64,000 nucleotides of DNA from Perognathus longimembris pacificus. Taxonomy: Eukaryota > Chordata > Mammalia > Rodentia > Heteromyidae. Made by a program: the position numbers and the translations under genes. The notes beneath the pieces are model-generated. The model was not told where the DNA came from. It worked only from the letters and a program-made list of their open reading frames with translations, and did not search any database. Positions 1-12,355 of this stretch are shown here, piece after piece (position 1 is the first letter of the stretch; every line of letters begins with the position of its first letter). The stretch lies in NCBI RefSeq assembly GCF_023159225.1, contig NC_063172.1, positions 38,937,832-39,001,831 of the forward strand, read 5' to 3'.

Positions 1-411
1 CTTATAGAAAATAGTTTCCAGGATGATTACTCTATTTCTGGATTGTTTTATAAATTGTACATGTATTTCTTTATATAAAATGTCATTGTTCTTCATTCAT
101 TCACTACAGTGAATTAGGGAATTTTTTTCAGATTCTAGTTTATGTATATTACTATAGTGTTTGTCGACTTACTCTGCCATTTTATAATCTGCAAATATGC
201 AATATAATTTCAATTTGGTCAAAATTTCAAAATTGTTTTATTTCCAAGTACTTTACATTATCTAACAATGATAAAATTGACTATAAATGGACACAAAAAT
301 GCAATCATGGATACTATACAAATATTCATTAATTATATCACTTTGTGGTGGAATGTTTTGTTTTATTTTGGTTTGGTTTTTGTTATTTTGCAGTAAGTGT
401 TTAAACTCTAT

Positions 412-453
412 TTCAGGCAGACACTTCACCATTTGACCTACTCCCCTAGCCTA
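412..453 (-). repeat. degenerate ID-like SINE remnant
   Basis: The text GCAGACACTTCACCATTTG followed by a CCCCTAGCC end resembles the reverse complement of the ID head, in which GCAAGCACTCTACCACTGAG precedes CCCCAGCC. It is short and diverged, so it could be a chance match. Confidence 0.3.
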
Positions 454-829
454 ATAATTACACCCTTCTTAAGACTGTTTTAATCACTACCTTATTTAAT
501 CATTGCCTTATCTACATATTTATTTACTGAGATTAAAACAGTATCATTATTAATCTAATAAAAGTATTCCTATTTAATCTCTATTAATTCATCAAGGATG
601 TAGTTACTCAGGTACTGCTGGTTCTTAATCAAAGGAGATTCATTTTTTCAACATGCCAGTAATAAATTTCTTATTATAGGAATTAGAAATTCAATCAAGT
701 AAAATCATCCCCTAGGACAGACATTCCAGCCAATGAAAGCATCTTTCAAGTCTTGTTTTGATATCCATCATAAAAAAGGGCTAATTGAATATCTTTCCAA
801 TTCACAATCTTATTCCAAATTAGGTTGCT

Positions 830-1590
830 GTGTTTGAATTTCTCCTTTTGCAGCATTTTCTTAATGGCTCTGATGAAAACTATGGAAGGTTAATGCATTT
901 CCACATCACTTATTTCCTCACTCGAAGAGGCAAGCAGATGTTTCACACCTGCTCTGGTCTCCATGATGCACTGCTACAAGAGCCAAGCAGATTGCAAGTG
1001 GATTACCCAGGCCCAGTGTGAGATGTTGCCAACATGGAGACAGACTCAACCAGGTGTGTGGAGGGCAAACCCAATAATACTCAATCTCACACATTCAATG
1101 AAAGCAACCATAGCAGAGTTCTTTAATTCCAAATTTCACTGTGTGCTGTAGGTACACATTCCAGGACAGAATTTGACCAAGTGTGCTGATGAGACCTGGC
1201 AGTGGCTATACAATATACCTAGAGCATGCTGGCAGAAAGAGTTCTCCTATTCATTTGGGCAGCTACAGAGGAGGGAATCCTGTTGCCCATGTGTGAAGTT
1301 GGGAAGAAGTTCAACATACAGTTGAACAGCTCCATCCAGATGCCAGAGCAAGATTTTGCCTTGTATTTTAAATTTCTCCTTTGTGAGGATGAAGCACACA
1401 CTCTGACCATCTGTTCCAACAAATAACTTGCTGTGTGGATAAAGAGACAAGCACACTGAACTGTGATTGGAGGGAATCCTTTTGGATTAATCCTCCTGCA
1501 TTTTACAGTCATTCTACTTTGAGTCCAAGGAGAGGCAAGAACTGAATTGTTTGTCCTTTTCATCAACATGTGATTATGGATTTGTTTCAT
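830..1590 (+). other. unassigned coding-like patch, possible old processed pseudogene
   Basis: Three short open stretches lie in succession in different frames: 830-1021 (63 codons), 963-1151 (62 codons) and 1226-1426 (66 codons). Base composition is less AT-rich than in the flanks and the translations look protein-like, with mixed hydrophobic and charged residues and no simple repeats. That pattern fits an old frameshifted coding copy or an ancient retroelement fragment. I do not recognise the protein, and there is no clear poly(A) tail or target-site duplication. It may also be ordinary non-coding sequence. Confidence 0.2.
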
Positions 1591-4500
1591 AATGAATGGC
1601 TTGCCTGCAAGTCAAATTAGACTGGGATTAATTCCTAAATCTCCTAGACTTTAAATAGACTTTTAAAACAGAAATGGTGCCATTTTAGAAGAATGTGTGA
1701 ATGTGGCTAAAAGAAGACTAAGGTACTAGGATGAACAATACAATTAACTTAATACAAATTTTATAATGATAATTTTATTTAGAAAAGAGGCACTTAATTG
1801 GTACTAGCAGAAAAGTAGTACTGTAGCCTGAATGAGCAGAGATAGTAACTGCAGTTCATAGCCATTTTCAGTTCCAGATTCTTTGAATGGCCCATAGTAA
1901 CTCTAAATCCCATCAATGAAAAAATAAGTATACATAACATACAGTCTTCAGTCATCTATAACAAGAGAGTAAGAATTCTGCTTTGCCATAGTTTACAATC
2001 ATTGTTCCAGTGTCTGTGGGTAGGGAGAAAGAGGATAGGCTGCCACATTTGTAGCACCATGAATTCTTTTCCTTCTTTCCTTCTTCCCTTCTGCCTTCCT
2101 TCTTTCATTCTTTCTTTTTTGGCTAAAGGGAAATGGGAAAATGTAGCTTGATCCAAGCACATAAAAAATAGAGATCTTTCTCTTGTATATCAAAACTTCT
2201 TAGTACAAAGTAATTTATTACAAGGATAATTTTTTACTCTAAAAGCTCAATAATGGACTCTGTGTGCCTCTATAGAAAGAACCCTATCCTGAAAAGTTAG
2301 GTAAGACTATATTCCCTTTATCACATTTCAATGTATCTTTGAAGTGCATAAGAAGCCCTTACACACTTCAAAGAATACAATGATACAACCAAAGGCTGCT
2401 TTATATACCCAAAATAAGTTGGAGAGCTTGGAGTTTTCCATTTTTAGTCATGTTTTCTATTTTACAGACAAAAATTCTATGTAATTTCAAAATAAAAGCA
2501 ATATCTTGGGAAATTCAAGGTTTTATGCTTTTTATTCATAAACTTCTAAAAGTAAAAATTTTTAGTGAAAAATTTTATATCAAAGAGTTCTGTGGTGACA
2601 TTTTTAAGTGATTATCCCCTAATTTACCAATTTGAAAATTTCAAATTTCAATACTGAATTTGCTTAAATGTTTAAAGTATAATGTACTAGAGCAAAATAA
2701 GATTGATATTTTGAGGTCTGTTTTTCAATTTTCCAAGTACATCCAATTAAAAATTAATTAGGAACTGTGGGAAATGAATAACCATTAAATTGTCCTCTTT
2801 TCTTTTTACCTTTTCCATTTTCTTTTAATATTATGTAATTTTCTTTAATTAAAAATGTCTCAATAATCAAAACATTTACCAGTGAGTTGACTATTTCCTG
2901 AGTAAATTATCATTTTAATACCAATTGGAAATATTTTTAGGTTTGATGAGAAAATTTTAATTTCTGAACTGAAAATAAAGCTAGTATGTACTAATTCATG
3001 TTATTTCTTTAGAAAAAATGTGATAGCAAAAGATAATCAAATCAAAAGCAAAGATTTGATTTCATTAAAAAGTCAGAATGTGAATTTAAAGCAATATCAT
3101 CAAGATAATTTCTACCTATTTTCCTTTGATGAATTTTATGATGCATCAATTTTAGCCAAGAATTATGAATAGTTTAGCAAAATCAAAAATGTCTGAAAAT
3201 AGAACAATGAAAGCTTGCTGAGATTGGCTTCAGAAGGAGAGGATGGGGGAGAGTGGCAGAGGAAGTGGGTGTGAACAAGGTACATTTTGTGCATGCACAG
3301 CTCAGTACAACTAATTGATTCTAAGAAGACTGGAGGAACTGCTTTTTGAAGGAATCTGCTTTGCTGCTAATATCAAAAAGAAATATCCCATGTGCACTTT
3401 TTATTCTATAACCCACTTTTCATTGACCTTAAGGTGTTTGCAGGTTAACTCCTAATGCTTTGCTAAGAAGGAATCCCCTGGGAGGTCCTCCTAGCAACAT
3501 CTTCATAGCTTATATTGCCAGATATAACTGTGTGGAGAATGGCACATATTCTTCTATATGTTGTTTCCTTGTCATAGATAAATCAGTGGAGAAAAAATCT
3601 TTCAGAGAGTCAGCCTCAAAATCTGACCTTCAAAATCCAGCAGGACAGACTGGAACAGTGTCAGAGTGGAAGGAAATGGAAACTGAGCAAGAAAACCCAA
3701 CCAGGTGAGAGCTTTAACACTTAACACATATTGGAGGTGTCGATCAGCTACCACACACACACACAAAAGGCAAACACCTATTTCCCTCTTTGGTTCAGTC
3801 AATGGGTAAAGGAACTACAATAGTTATATAAAGAAACTCAACCAGAACTTAAATTTTAGTTCTGTCTAGCAAGTCACTGTGCCTTACCAGCCAGCTATGG
3901 CCACTAAAAGTTCCAGGCAGCCATTTTGGCTAGAGACCAAAATCACACCCACAGAAGCATCATAATCACATATCTGAGTCACTATCTCATCATGGAAACA
4001 GCCCACATGTTTACTAGGTATGTACATGAAAAAGAAAGAATTGAAGGGAATTTTCTAAATTCACAAAGAAATTGCTATTTCAGTTTTGTAAATATTTTAT
4101 TGTTCCAGAAGATTGATTATGATTTCCTTTAAGCTGCTAAGGAAAGAGCAGCATGAAAACCAAAGATAATTACAGAAACAGGCAATCTTTATGCCATTGA
4201 AGGAATACAGCTTTATAAATACTTCACCCAAATAATGGGGAATATCACAAAGAGATGTCAATTTAAATGTGAATCTGCAAAGCCACAATAATACACAGCT
4301 AGGAGGGCCTGCATTTTGCTACTTCTTGGCACAGTGTTATATGCCTGCTGATCCAACTTGAATTGATTAACTATAGTTCAGATAATTGCAATCAGCTTAT
4401 GAAACAATAACAGCTTATTCTTATGCTTAGAAAGGAAGGCTTGTCATTTTATAAGTCAAAAATACATCTTCCTTCATCCCATCCCATCCTACCCCACTTT

Positions 4501-5435
4501 CCTTCTCTCAGTAATTCCTCTACATTCCCAAAGCATTTCCTGTCAGCAGGCCTTTCCGTGATGATCTGGGACCCAGGATGCAGCTGACCGAGCAATTGGC
4601 ATTAGAACCAATGCATTTTCTGAACACAAATATGTCTACCTAAGAAAATAAACACAAGCTCACTCTAAGCAAACACTACTTGACAAAAATAAGACTTGAC
4701 ATATCATTTAAGCCCAGAGACGATGCCTAAACTCTGAGGTAAGGACTAGAATTGTACCACCAGATAAGTAATTATTTATATGATTTATATAATTGTTGGT
4801 GTTTACAGAATGATTTGCACTTCTATTAGCAGCTCATCCTTATCTTTGCAGCACAGATAAACAACCAAAGCAAACAGAGGTTAATTAGTTTGCTTGTAGT
4901 AATAGGGTCAGCTCAGATAAGATTTAACTGCAGGAGACCTGAATTCCTAAGTGGAATTTTCCCCTTTCTTTCACCAATACACAACCTTTTCATCAACCCT
5001 TTAACCTTTTGAACTAATCCCTTTCTAACATTTATTTAGCTACATTTTCAGTTTTTGCAAAAAGAAAGTGGTGGTAATAGCTTTCAAAAGACATGTTGAA
5101 TCCACAACTAATATTTTAGGGGGAATATTCCTGTTAACATATATTCTAATATAGTACCCACTCTTCTGAAATGTGGAAATGAAAAATTTTCAATTGCCTA
5201 GAAAGTAGGTCAAGGAGACAATACAGCTCCCAAGCCCAAAATTCCTCCTGGACTTGACAGATAAGGAATTACTTGGTCTGCCTCCTTCCTGATTTTACTT
5301 TGCCCTGTCCCAGCACACAACTCTGAATCTACCTTCTCTCTTCTCTGTTCCAGCCACACACATCGCATTTCAGTCTCTTCTCTCCTGCCATAGGCTTTGT
5401 AACAAATTGTTTCTTCTGTTCTTCAATTTACCCGA

Positions 5436-5666
5436 TTTTTTTTTTTTTGCCAGTCCTGGGGCTTGAATTCAGGGCTTGGGCACTATCCCTGGGCTGCTGC
5501 TTATTATTTTATTTTATTTTATTTTATTTGCTCAAGGCTAGCACACTAACACTTGAGCCACAGGGCCATTTCCATCTTTTTCTGTTTATGTGGTGCTGAG
5601 GAATGGAACCCAGGGCTTCATGTATGCTAGGGAAGCATTCTACCACTAAGCCACATTCCCAGCCCC
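5436..5666 (-). mobile_element. IDL-Geo dimeric SINE with internal TTTTA expansion
   Basis: Read on the minus strand, this is an ID-like head starting GGGGCTGGGAATGTGGC, then the Geo monomer with GTGGCTCAAGTG, ending in a poly(A) seen here as the T run at 5436-5448. A (TTTTA)n expansion at about 5502-5530 sits in the A-rich linker that normally follows TTGAGCAAA in Geo. Confidence 0.9.
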
Positions 5667-6243
5667 TGCTCTTCCATTCTGTACTCCTCTACTATCCCAA
5701 GTTAACTCCTCTCACTCTTCTGAAGTCAATCTGACCATTGCTTCTTAGGGTTTTCATGGTTTTCCTAACTAGCTAATACCAGAAGTGATATTAACTTCAA
5801 TTTCAATTAATTTCAATTAATGTCACTATCACTCAGTCTCTTCCAATTTTCTATGTGTTTTCTTACAACAGGGGCCATCAATGTCAGTTTGTTGACGATT
5901 GATAGTCCCAGTCCCCTGCTCAATGTCTGGCCCAGAGTATACCTCCAACAAGTATTAATAAACATAATGAATGAATCCCAACATATTGAATATTTCTAAA
6001 ATTTCACAGCCATGTAGCATGTCAAGAAGAGACAGTAAGATGCAAATTGGATCCAGGACTCCCCATTCCTATTCAGAACTCTGGGCAAGAGGAACCATGT
6101 CAAATCATGAAGACTATGAGAAAACAACCTTAGGCTCTCAAGGCTTAATTCCTTACCCTCTGACTTGGCTTTCCATTACCTATTGCTACCCTGAGCTAGC
6201 AAAATAGTTTAAACCTGTATAACTTTCTGATGCCTTCCTGAGA

Positions 6244-6345
6244 TTTTTTTTTTTGTACAAGCGAGGTAGCACTGCAGCTTGAATATTCATTGACAAGCTG
6301 AGTAGCCCAAGTTAGCTTCAAGCTCATGCTTTATTACTAGACAGA
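6244..6345 (-). repeat. possible degenerate B1/Alu-like SINE
   Basis: A T run at 6244 is followed by CTGAGTAGCCCAAGTTAGCT and TCAAGCTCATG. These resemble an antisense B1/Alu segment (CTGAGTAGCCCAGGCTGGCC, then TCAAACTCATG). It is highly diverged. Confidence 0.35.
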
Positions 6346-6461
6346 TGTTCATATCTTTATTCAGAATGGAGTAAAAAAAAACCACTTACACTATAAGGGC
6401 AACATAAAAAAGGGTATTGGAAGCTCCAGTATCACTTTTTAACTAAAAATAACATGAATCT

Positions 6462-6676
6462 GGGGCTGGAAATATGGCCTAGTGGCAAGAGTGCTTGCCT
6501 TGTATACATGAAGCCCTGGTTTGAATTCCCCAGCACCACATATATAGAAAATGTCCAGAAGTGGCGCTGTGGCTCAAGTGGGAGAGTGCTAGCCTTGAGT
6601 AAAAAGAAGCCAGGGACAGTGCTCAAGCCCTGATTCCAAGGCCCAGGACTGGCAAAAATAAATAAATAAATAAAAT
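6462..6676 (+). mobile_element. IDL-Geo SINE with target-site duplication
   Basis: Full-length copy: ID-type head, Geo monomer and an AAAT-rich tail. It is flanked by near-identical 17-bp repeats at 6445-6461 and 6677-6693 (one mismatch), which are the TSD. It lies directly upstream of an older SINE in the same orientation. Confidence 0.93.
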
Positions 6677-6693
6677 AAAAATAACAAGAATCT

Positions 6694-6898
6694 ATGGGCT
6701 GGCTATGTGGCTTAGTGGTAGAGTGCTTGCCTAGCATGCATGAAGCCCTGGGTTCCATTCTTTAGTACCACATACACAGAAAAAGCCAGAAGTGGTGCTG
6801 TAGCTCAAGTGGTAAAGAACTAGACTTGAACACAGAGAAGCTCAACGACAGAGCCCAGGCCTAGAGTTCAAGCCCATGACTGGCAAAAAAAAAAAAAA
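6694..6898 (+). mobile_element. older IDL-Geo SINE
   Basis: A diverged dimer with an ID-like head and a Geo monomer ending GAGTTCAAGCCC and a 14-bp A tail. It starts exactly where the TSD of the upstream SINE ends, so the younger element appears to have inserted just 5' of this one. Confidence 0.88.
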
Positions 6899-7249
6899 GC
6901 ATCTAAATGGCCTAGCACCAGATAATACTAATCAGGACTTTCTGTTTTGATCTCATGGGTATCAGTGCTATGACATCTAGAGCCCTAGAGAAGTGAATAT
7001 GTGATTAGATAATATCAAAAATAAGATAACTCTACTGAAGGGCTATTTAACTATAGTCTTAGTATGGAAAAATGTTACTACTTGAAATTACTAAAAGGTA
7101 GGCTACTCAAGATCAAATTTGAAGGAACTCTTCCTCCTCCTTAATAAATATAATATGATATAGATATATATATATGATTTGATTGATGGATTGTAGATAC
7201 TAAATATATATCACAGCCAAGACTGCAACCAGTTCTTGCCTCGATTTTT

Positions 7250-7458
7250 ATTCTGGTTTATTCTGAGGTTTACATTCAGAGTCTCATGCTCACTAGGCAG
7301 GTGTTCTGCCACTTGAGCCATGCCTCCAGCTCTTTCCCATTTGTGTTATTTTTCTGGATAAGATCTTGTCTTTTCTCCTGGAGCTGGCCTTATGAGAAGA
7401 TTCCAGCTGTTCTTTTCTTGGGCCTGACATTACAAACAAGCACCACTAGACCCAGCCT
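7250..7458 (-). mobile_element. old B1 plus ID-type composite SINE
   Basis: On the minus strand it reads as a B1-like (7SL-type) left part followed by an ID-type right part. The antisense sequence GTGTTCTGCCACTTGAGCC is followed by ATGCCTCCAGC. The arrangement resembles the B1-dID dimers described in several rodent families. It is diverged and no TSD was found. Confidence 0.7.
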
Positions 7459-8089
7459 TGCCTGAACTTTTAAATTGTGAATGTTTTAAATCACTAAATA
7501 AAAATTAACAGTAGACCTTTTATACTAAATACATTAACTTTACCCTCTGATCTAAGCCCTGGGCCAAATCAGGATTATCATGTCTATGCTGAGTAATGAG
7601 TATAGGGAAAATGCATGCTGTGGTTATTACTACCTCTGAGTAAAAATTGCAGTAGGATGTTGTTGATAATGTCTTTGGTTTCTGCTTTGCTTAGAAGATG
7701 GACAGAGTAGCCGCCATGAGGAACATACACATGTGTAGACTCTATAGCTACATCCCCAGACAAATACAAATAAAATGAGATATATACATAAAATTATTAT
7801 TAAGAATTAGCTCCTGAAATTTTAGTGACAGAAAAGTCCCAAGATTCACAGTAAGAAAACTAGAGAACCCAAAGAGCTGATTGTTCAAGACCAAGTCTGA
7901 GAACAAGTAGCACTGACAATACAAGTTACAGGTTCAAGATTCAAAAGGAGTGTATGCTTCATTTCATGTGTAAGGACGTGAAAGCTCAAAATGCTCAAAA
8001 ATTCAGGAAGGACTCTCTTATTCACAGGATGACAAGTCTTTGTGTTCTATGCAGAGATCAATCTTTTTTACTCAGTCCTCTGATTTAGA

Positions 8090-8093
<4 letters not shown>

Positions 8094-8120
<27 letters not shown>

Positions 8121-8311
8121 GGCCAGTCCTGGGCTGTGAACTCAGGGCCTGAGCACTGTCCCTGGCTTCTTTTTTGCTCAAGGCTAGCACTCTGCCACTT
8201 GAGCCACAGCGCCACTTCTGGCCATTTTCTGTATATGTGGTGCTGGGGAATCGAACCCAGGGCCTCATGTATACGAGGCAAGCACTCTTGCCACTAGGCC
8301 ATATTCCCAAC
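8094..8311 (-). mobile_element. young IDL-Geo SINE with perfect target-site duplication
   Basis: Full-length, little-diverged copy with a long poly(A), seen as a T run. It is flanked by identical 17-bp repeats at 8077-8093 and 8312-8328 (CCTCTGATTTAGATCTT). The perfect duplication indicates a recent insertion. Confidence 0.96.
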
Positions 8312-8454
8312 CCTCTGATTTAGATCTTAATGTCATCCAATGCAGTACAAAAACACTTTCAAAAGTGTTACTGAGACCTGTGGCCCAGTCATTTTGACAC
8401 ATAATAGTAATTACTGCCCTTGTTCCATTATGTACATAAAGAAATCAAAACAGG

Positions 8455-8528
8455 GCTAAAGGGATGGCTCGGCGGTATCACACCTACCTAGTAAGGGTAA
8501 AGCCCTGAGTTCAAACCCATTACTGCCA
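8455..8528 (+). repeat. monomeric tRNA-like (ID-type) SINE
   Basis: A single tRNA-like unit. An A-box-like GGATGGCTCGGCGG is followed about 50 bp later by a B-box-like GAGTTCAAACCC. No Geo part follows. Confidence 0.65.
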
Positions 8529-8971
8529 AAAACAGATAGTGGAACTATGTATCTTGTTTTTTAGGATGTTCAAGTATAGCATCTTCTTGCCATTTCATGC
8601 ACTTCTGGCTTCAATGAGCCCACAAAAATTTTCCACACGGTACCTCTATACTCTTGTCCATACAGAAAAATGATCATCATGCCACCGGATCTAATGTTGT
8701 CTGTTAACACAATTGAGCATTGACTTTATACAATGCTACCTTTACTCTTGCCTCAAATGTTATGTTATAAAATGAAAATATGTGTATATAGTTAAGCATA
8801 TTAAATCTACTTAGCTGTTTGAATAAACACAAAAAGAATTGGATAAAATTTGCCTTGTTATAAAGATAAACATTTCACAGTGCAAAATACTTCTGTGGGC
8901 TTTTTAACCCAGTCATCAGTAAGATTGTAATTTCTTACCCAATAATTACTGCAATAATAACATTCATCTCA

Positions 8972-9257
8972 GCCAGGCACCAATGTCTCACACCTGTAAT
9001 CCTAGCTACTCAAGAAGCTGAGATCTGAGGATCGACACCTGTAATCCTAGCTAATCAAGAAGCTGAGATCTGAGGATCGCTGTTTAAAGCTGGCCCAGGC
9101 AAGAAAGTCCATGAGATTCTTATCTCCAATTAACCACCAGAAGACTGGAAGTGGCACTGTGGCTCAAGTGGTAGAGCACTAGCCTTGACCTGGAAGAGCC
9201 CAGGGACAGCAACCAGGCCCAGAATTCAAGCCCACGGCCGACCAAACAAAAAAAAAG
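8972..9257 (+). mobile_element. B1-Geo chimeric SINE with internal duplication
   Basis: The left half is B1/7SL-like (CACCTGTAATCCTAGCTACT, then GAGATCTGAGGATC). The right half is the Geo monomer (GTGGCTCAAGTGGTAGAG, then GAATTCAAGCCC). A 10-bp direct repeat, ATTCATCTCA, at 8962-8971 and 9258-9267 marks the TSD. About 46 bp of the B1 part is tandemly duplicated at 8990-9080. Confidence 0.88.
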
Positions 9258-11902
9258 ATTCATCTCAAATATACATCAGACAAGGAAGAATTTTTTTCAG
9301 ATATCCAATATTATATGTCCACATTTCTGATGGAAATCTACTTGTACTAAACTAACATTCATTCTTCCTTTCCCTTTTAAGTTATCCTATCACAACATTC
9401 TCTCAATTGTCCGTCTGAGAAAAGAAATTCTCTACAAGTCTTCCTCAAAAAAAATCCAAAACTTGTTATCTTGTCAAGTGAATCATTTAGCTACTGAAAG
9501 ACATGGGGGTTCACTGCTGCAAAGACCCACTAATGCCAGATCCATGACCAAGAAAATGCCTGCTCTGGCATCCTATCTGAGCACATCCATATTTTTAAAT
9601 ATAAAAAGATATAATGCTGATGAACACTAATGAATGCCAAGCAAAAGTAGATGTGTTTTGCCTGGAAATGTCAAATAAGTACGTCAGATAAGGGAAACAG
9701 TAGAAGGGCTGAGAGGTTAAGTGGCTCAATGAGAAACAAGCGGAGAATAGAATGTTGTGCCTGTGACTGGAAGGTGCAGCAAGACAGCACTCAGAGCACC
9801 ATGCACACCCTACATCACAATTGCAACCACAGTGCTGAGAAGGAGGGTTAGGTCTATGAATAGTCTGCTTTGTTCATAACAGCAATCAGTCTCTATTTGG
9901 GTGGTTTTAAAATAAGCAATCATTTCACAGCGGGGACAATGAAAGCAGACGAGATTTCAGAATCTTATCAGAACTCATAAACACTGATGTTTATTGTCCC
10001 TTAACCAGAAAAAGAAAAAAAAAATCACTGCAGGAAAGATGCTTAGAAGTCTATATGTGACTTGATAGTTGAGGAAGAATAGGAATGTCAGCGATCAAGT
10101 TTACAAAAGCAAAAAGTAATTTATATTTCAACAGTTTGTAAGCATGTGATAAGGAAAAGGGAAAGTAGATACTTATTTGTTGGTTTTGTGAAATGCATAA
10201 TGAGAATTATGCATCATTTAATTTTCCTGTATGGTAGGTAATGTTTTTTTATAAGTAAGCAATAAAAACACTTCAAACAGTAGCTCATCAATTTATTAGC
10301 AATAATGATTGCTAACTTGCATTTCTGATAAGATGAAATGTAAAATATTTGTAGAAGTTTGTGGAAAAGGGAAGTTAAAATATAAAACCGTACTTCAATT
10401 ATCTAAAAACAAAAAATTTTAAATGACTCAATTTGAGAGCCCAGTATCTCTGAGAGAAAGTTCTTGTAAATATGATTGTATAGTCAAAAATTACTAAAGA
10501 CATAGAGAAATAAATTACTGCAACATAAAAAAGACAATATAAATAAACTGAACTGTAGAACCAGATGCTTAATATCTGAAGACCATGAAATTATCAGACA
10601 CGGAATATAAAATAAACATAAATATATTTAAAGAAATAAAATGGATGATTTAAAATAAGGCAAAACACAAAGTATTAAAATGCATAAGATATTTTTGCCA
10701 AACAAGTAAGCAAAACTTCTAGAAATGAAAAAAAATCTCTAAAATTAGAGTTAGTGAATTAAACAACAGATTAGACATTTGAACAGTCTGTAAAAAGGAT
10801 GACAGAGCTAAAGAAATTACCTGGAACTCCACCTTAAGAAAAGATGGAAAAAGTACAAGGGGGAATGTGTGGTGCAGCTATAGGCATACATGTATATGAG
10901 AAGGAGAAAGGGGGATTAAGAAACATTGAGCATAGTGAAAAGTTCAGGAAGGTACAATATAAATATAATCAGAATGTTTGGAGAAGACAGATGATCAAAT
11001 GATAGTTGGTGAAAGACAATAATTTTCAGTTATTTCTTTTTAGATATACTGTATTGATTTTTGCCATTTAACACAGCAGTTTATATGCAGTATATACAGT
11101 ACATCTTGATCAGTGTCATCCCTTTCAACACTATCACAAAGCATGAAGATCAACATTAGTAAATCTATCCCAAATATATCCTAGTAGAAATTAATAAGAC
11201 AAAATTAAGATCTTTAAACTAGCCAGACTAGTTCAACCTCTACTACAATAAAACCTGAATCATCTAGGATGGAAAACTAGCTATCTAGAATGTAAAGTAG
11301 GTCTCAACAGATGTTAAAATTTTAGTATCATGTTGATAATGTTCTCCAACCACTATACCATGAAACTAAAAGTTATTTTTTTCAAAGTTAAAATTTTGAA
11401 AACATCTGGCATAATTAACATTTTTAATGTACATTAAGTAGCTGAGGTCAAAAATTAAGTCATAAGCGAAGTGAATAAATGCTTAGAAAGGAAGAATTAG
11501 GGAAGTTTTGCATGCTAAACTTGAGAAATGAAAGAAATATAAGGTATCTGATTTTCCTTTTCTGTTTGGGTTTTCCTCTTTGTGTCTTTTTCAGATAGTT
11601 GATTTCAATGAGAAGTTGACGCTAAAGTTCATTTAAGAGAACAAAATGAACACCAAAAAAAAAAAAAAAAAGACGGGAAAATAATGAAAACTAAGAATTA
11701 CAGATGTGATTTTATGCCTTCCAGATGTGTAAAACATACTAAATCTTCTCTAATTAAGTAAATATGACATTGGCACATGAATAAATAACTCAATAAAACA
11801 AATAATAAATACACAAATAGAATTAATTACATAAAAATAGTGTGTAAGTTGGCAGCTAAAAATCTCAAGAAAGAAATAGATTTAAATAAGTAGTGTTCAA
11901 GA
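9258..11902. other. unique AT-rich sequence
   Basis: No gene, recognised repeat or RNA is visible apart from an 18-bp A run near 11655. The short open frame at 9651-9851 has no recognisable protein features. Confidence 0.6.
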
Positions 11903-12098
11903 GCTGGGATTATGGCCTAGTCAACAGTGCTTTCCTTGCATACATGAAGCCCTGCGTTCAATTCCTTGGTACCACACATATAGAAAAAGCCATAAGTAGG
12001 GCTGTGGCTCAAGTGGAAAAGTGCTAGCCTTGAGAAAAAGATGCCAGCGACAGTGCTCAGGCCCTGAGTTCAGGCCTTGGGACTGGAAAAAAAAAAAA
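11903..12098 (+). mobile_element. older IDL-Geo SINE
   Basis: A diverged ID head (GCTGGGATTATGGCCTAG) is followed by Geo (GTGGCTCAAGTGG) and an A tail at 12087-12098. The TSD is not clear. Confidence 0.85.
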
Positions 12099-12284
12099 GA
12101 TGGGAAGTGTTAAAGTAACTGAGTAGCCACATGGAAATCACTGAAACTGGACTTAACTCTTATGAAACACACCAGTATAAATTCTCAGTGAGCCAGAGGT
12201 CTAAAAGCAATCAGAAATTCTTGATACATTTTACTATATTAGAAAAAGACTTAGTATTATTTTTTTTAAATGTTGTAAGCAATG

Positions 12285-12355
12285 TAGCCTAAATAGCTCA
12301 CATTTGTAATTTTAGCTACTCAGGAATCACAGACTTGGAGCATCAAAATTTGAAG
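12285..12355 (+). repeat. degenerate B1-like SINE fragment
   Basis: ATAGCTCACATTTGTAATTT followed by TAGCTACTCAGGA is a decayed version of the B1 box region (TGGCTCACACCTGTAATCCT, then AGCTACTCAGGA). Confidence 0.45.

Larger units (their letters stand above)
1..5435. other. AT-rich unique sequence without a recognisable gene
   Basis: This stretch is mainly AT-rich unique sequence. Small items seen are a degenerate antisense ID-like remnant at 412-453, a coding-like patch at about 830-1590 (listed separately), a pyrimidine-rich stretch near 2065-2120 and a short CA run near 3750. No long open frame, splice-bounded exon set or RNA gene is recognisable. Confidence 0.7.
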
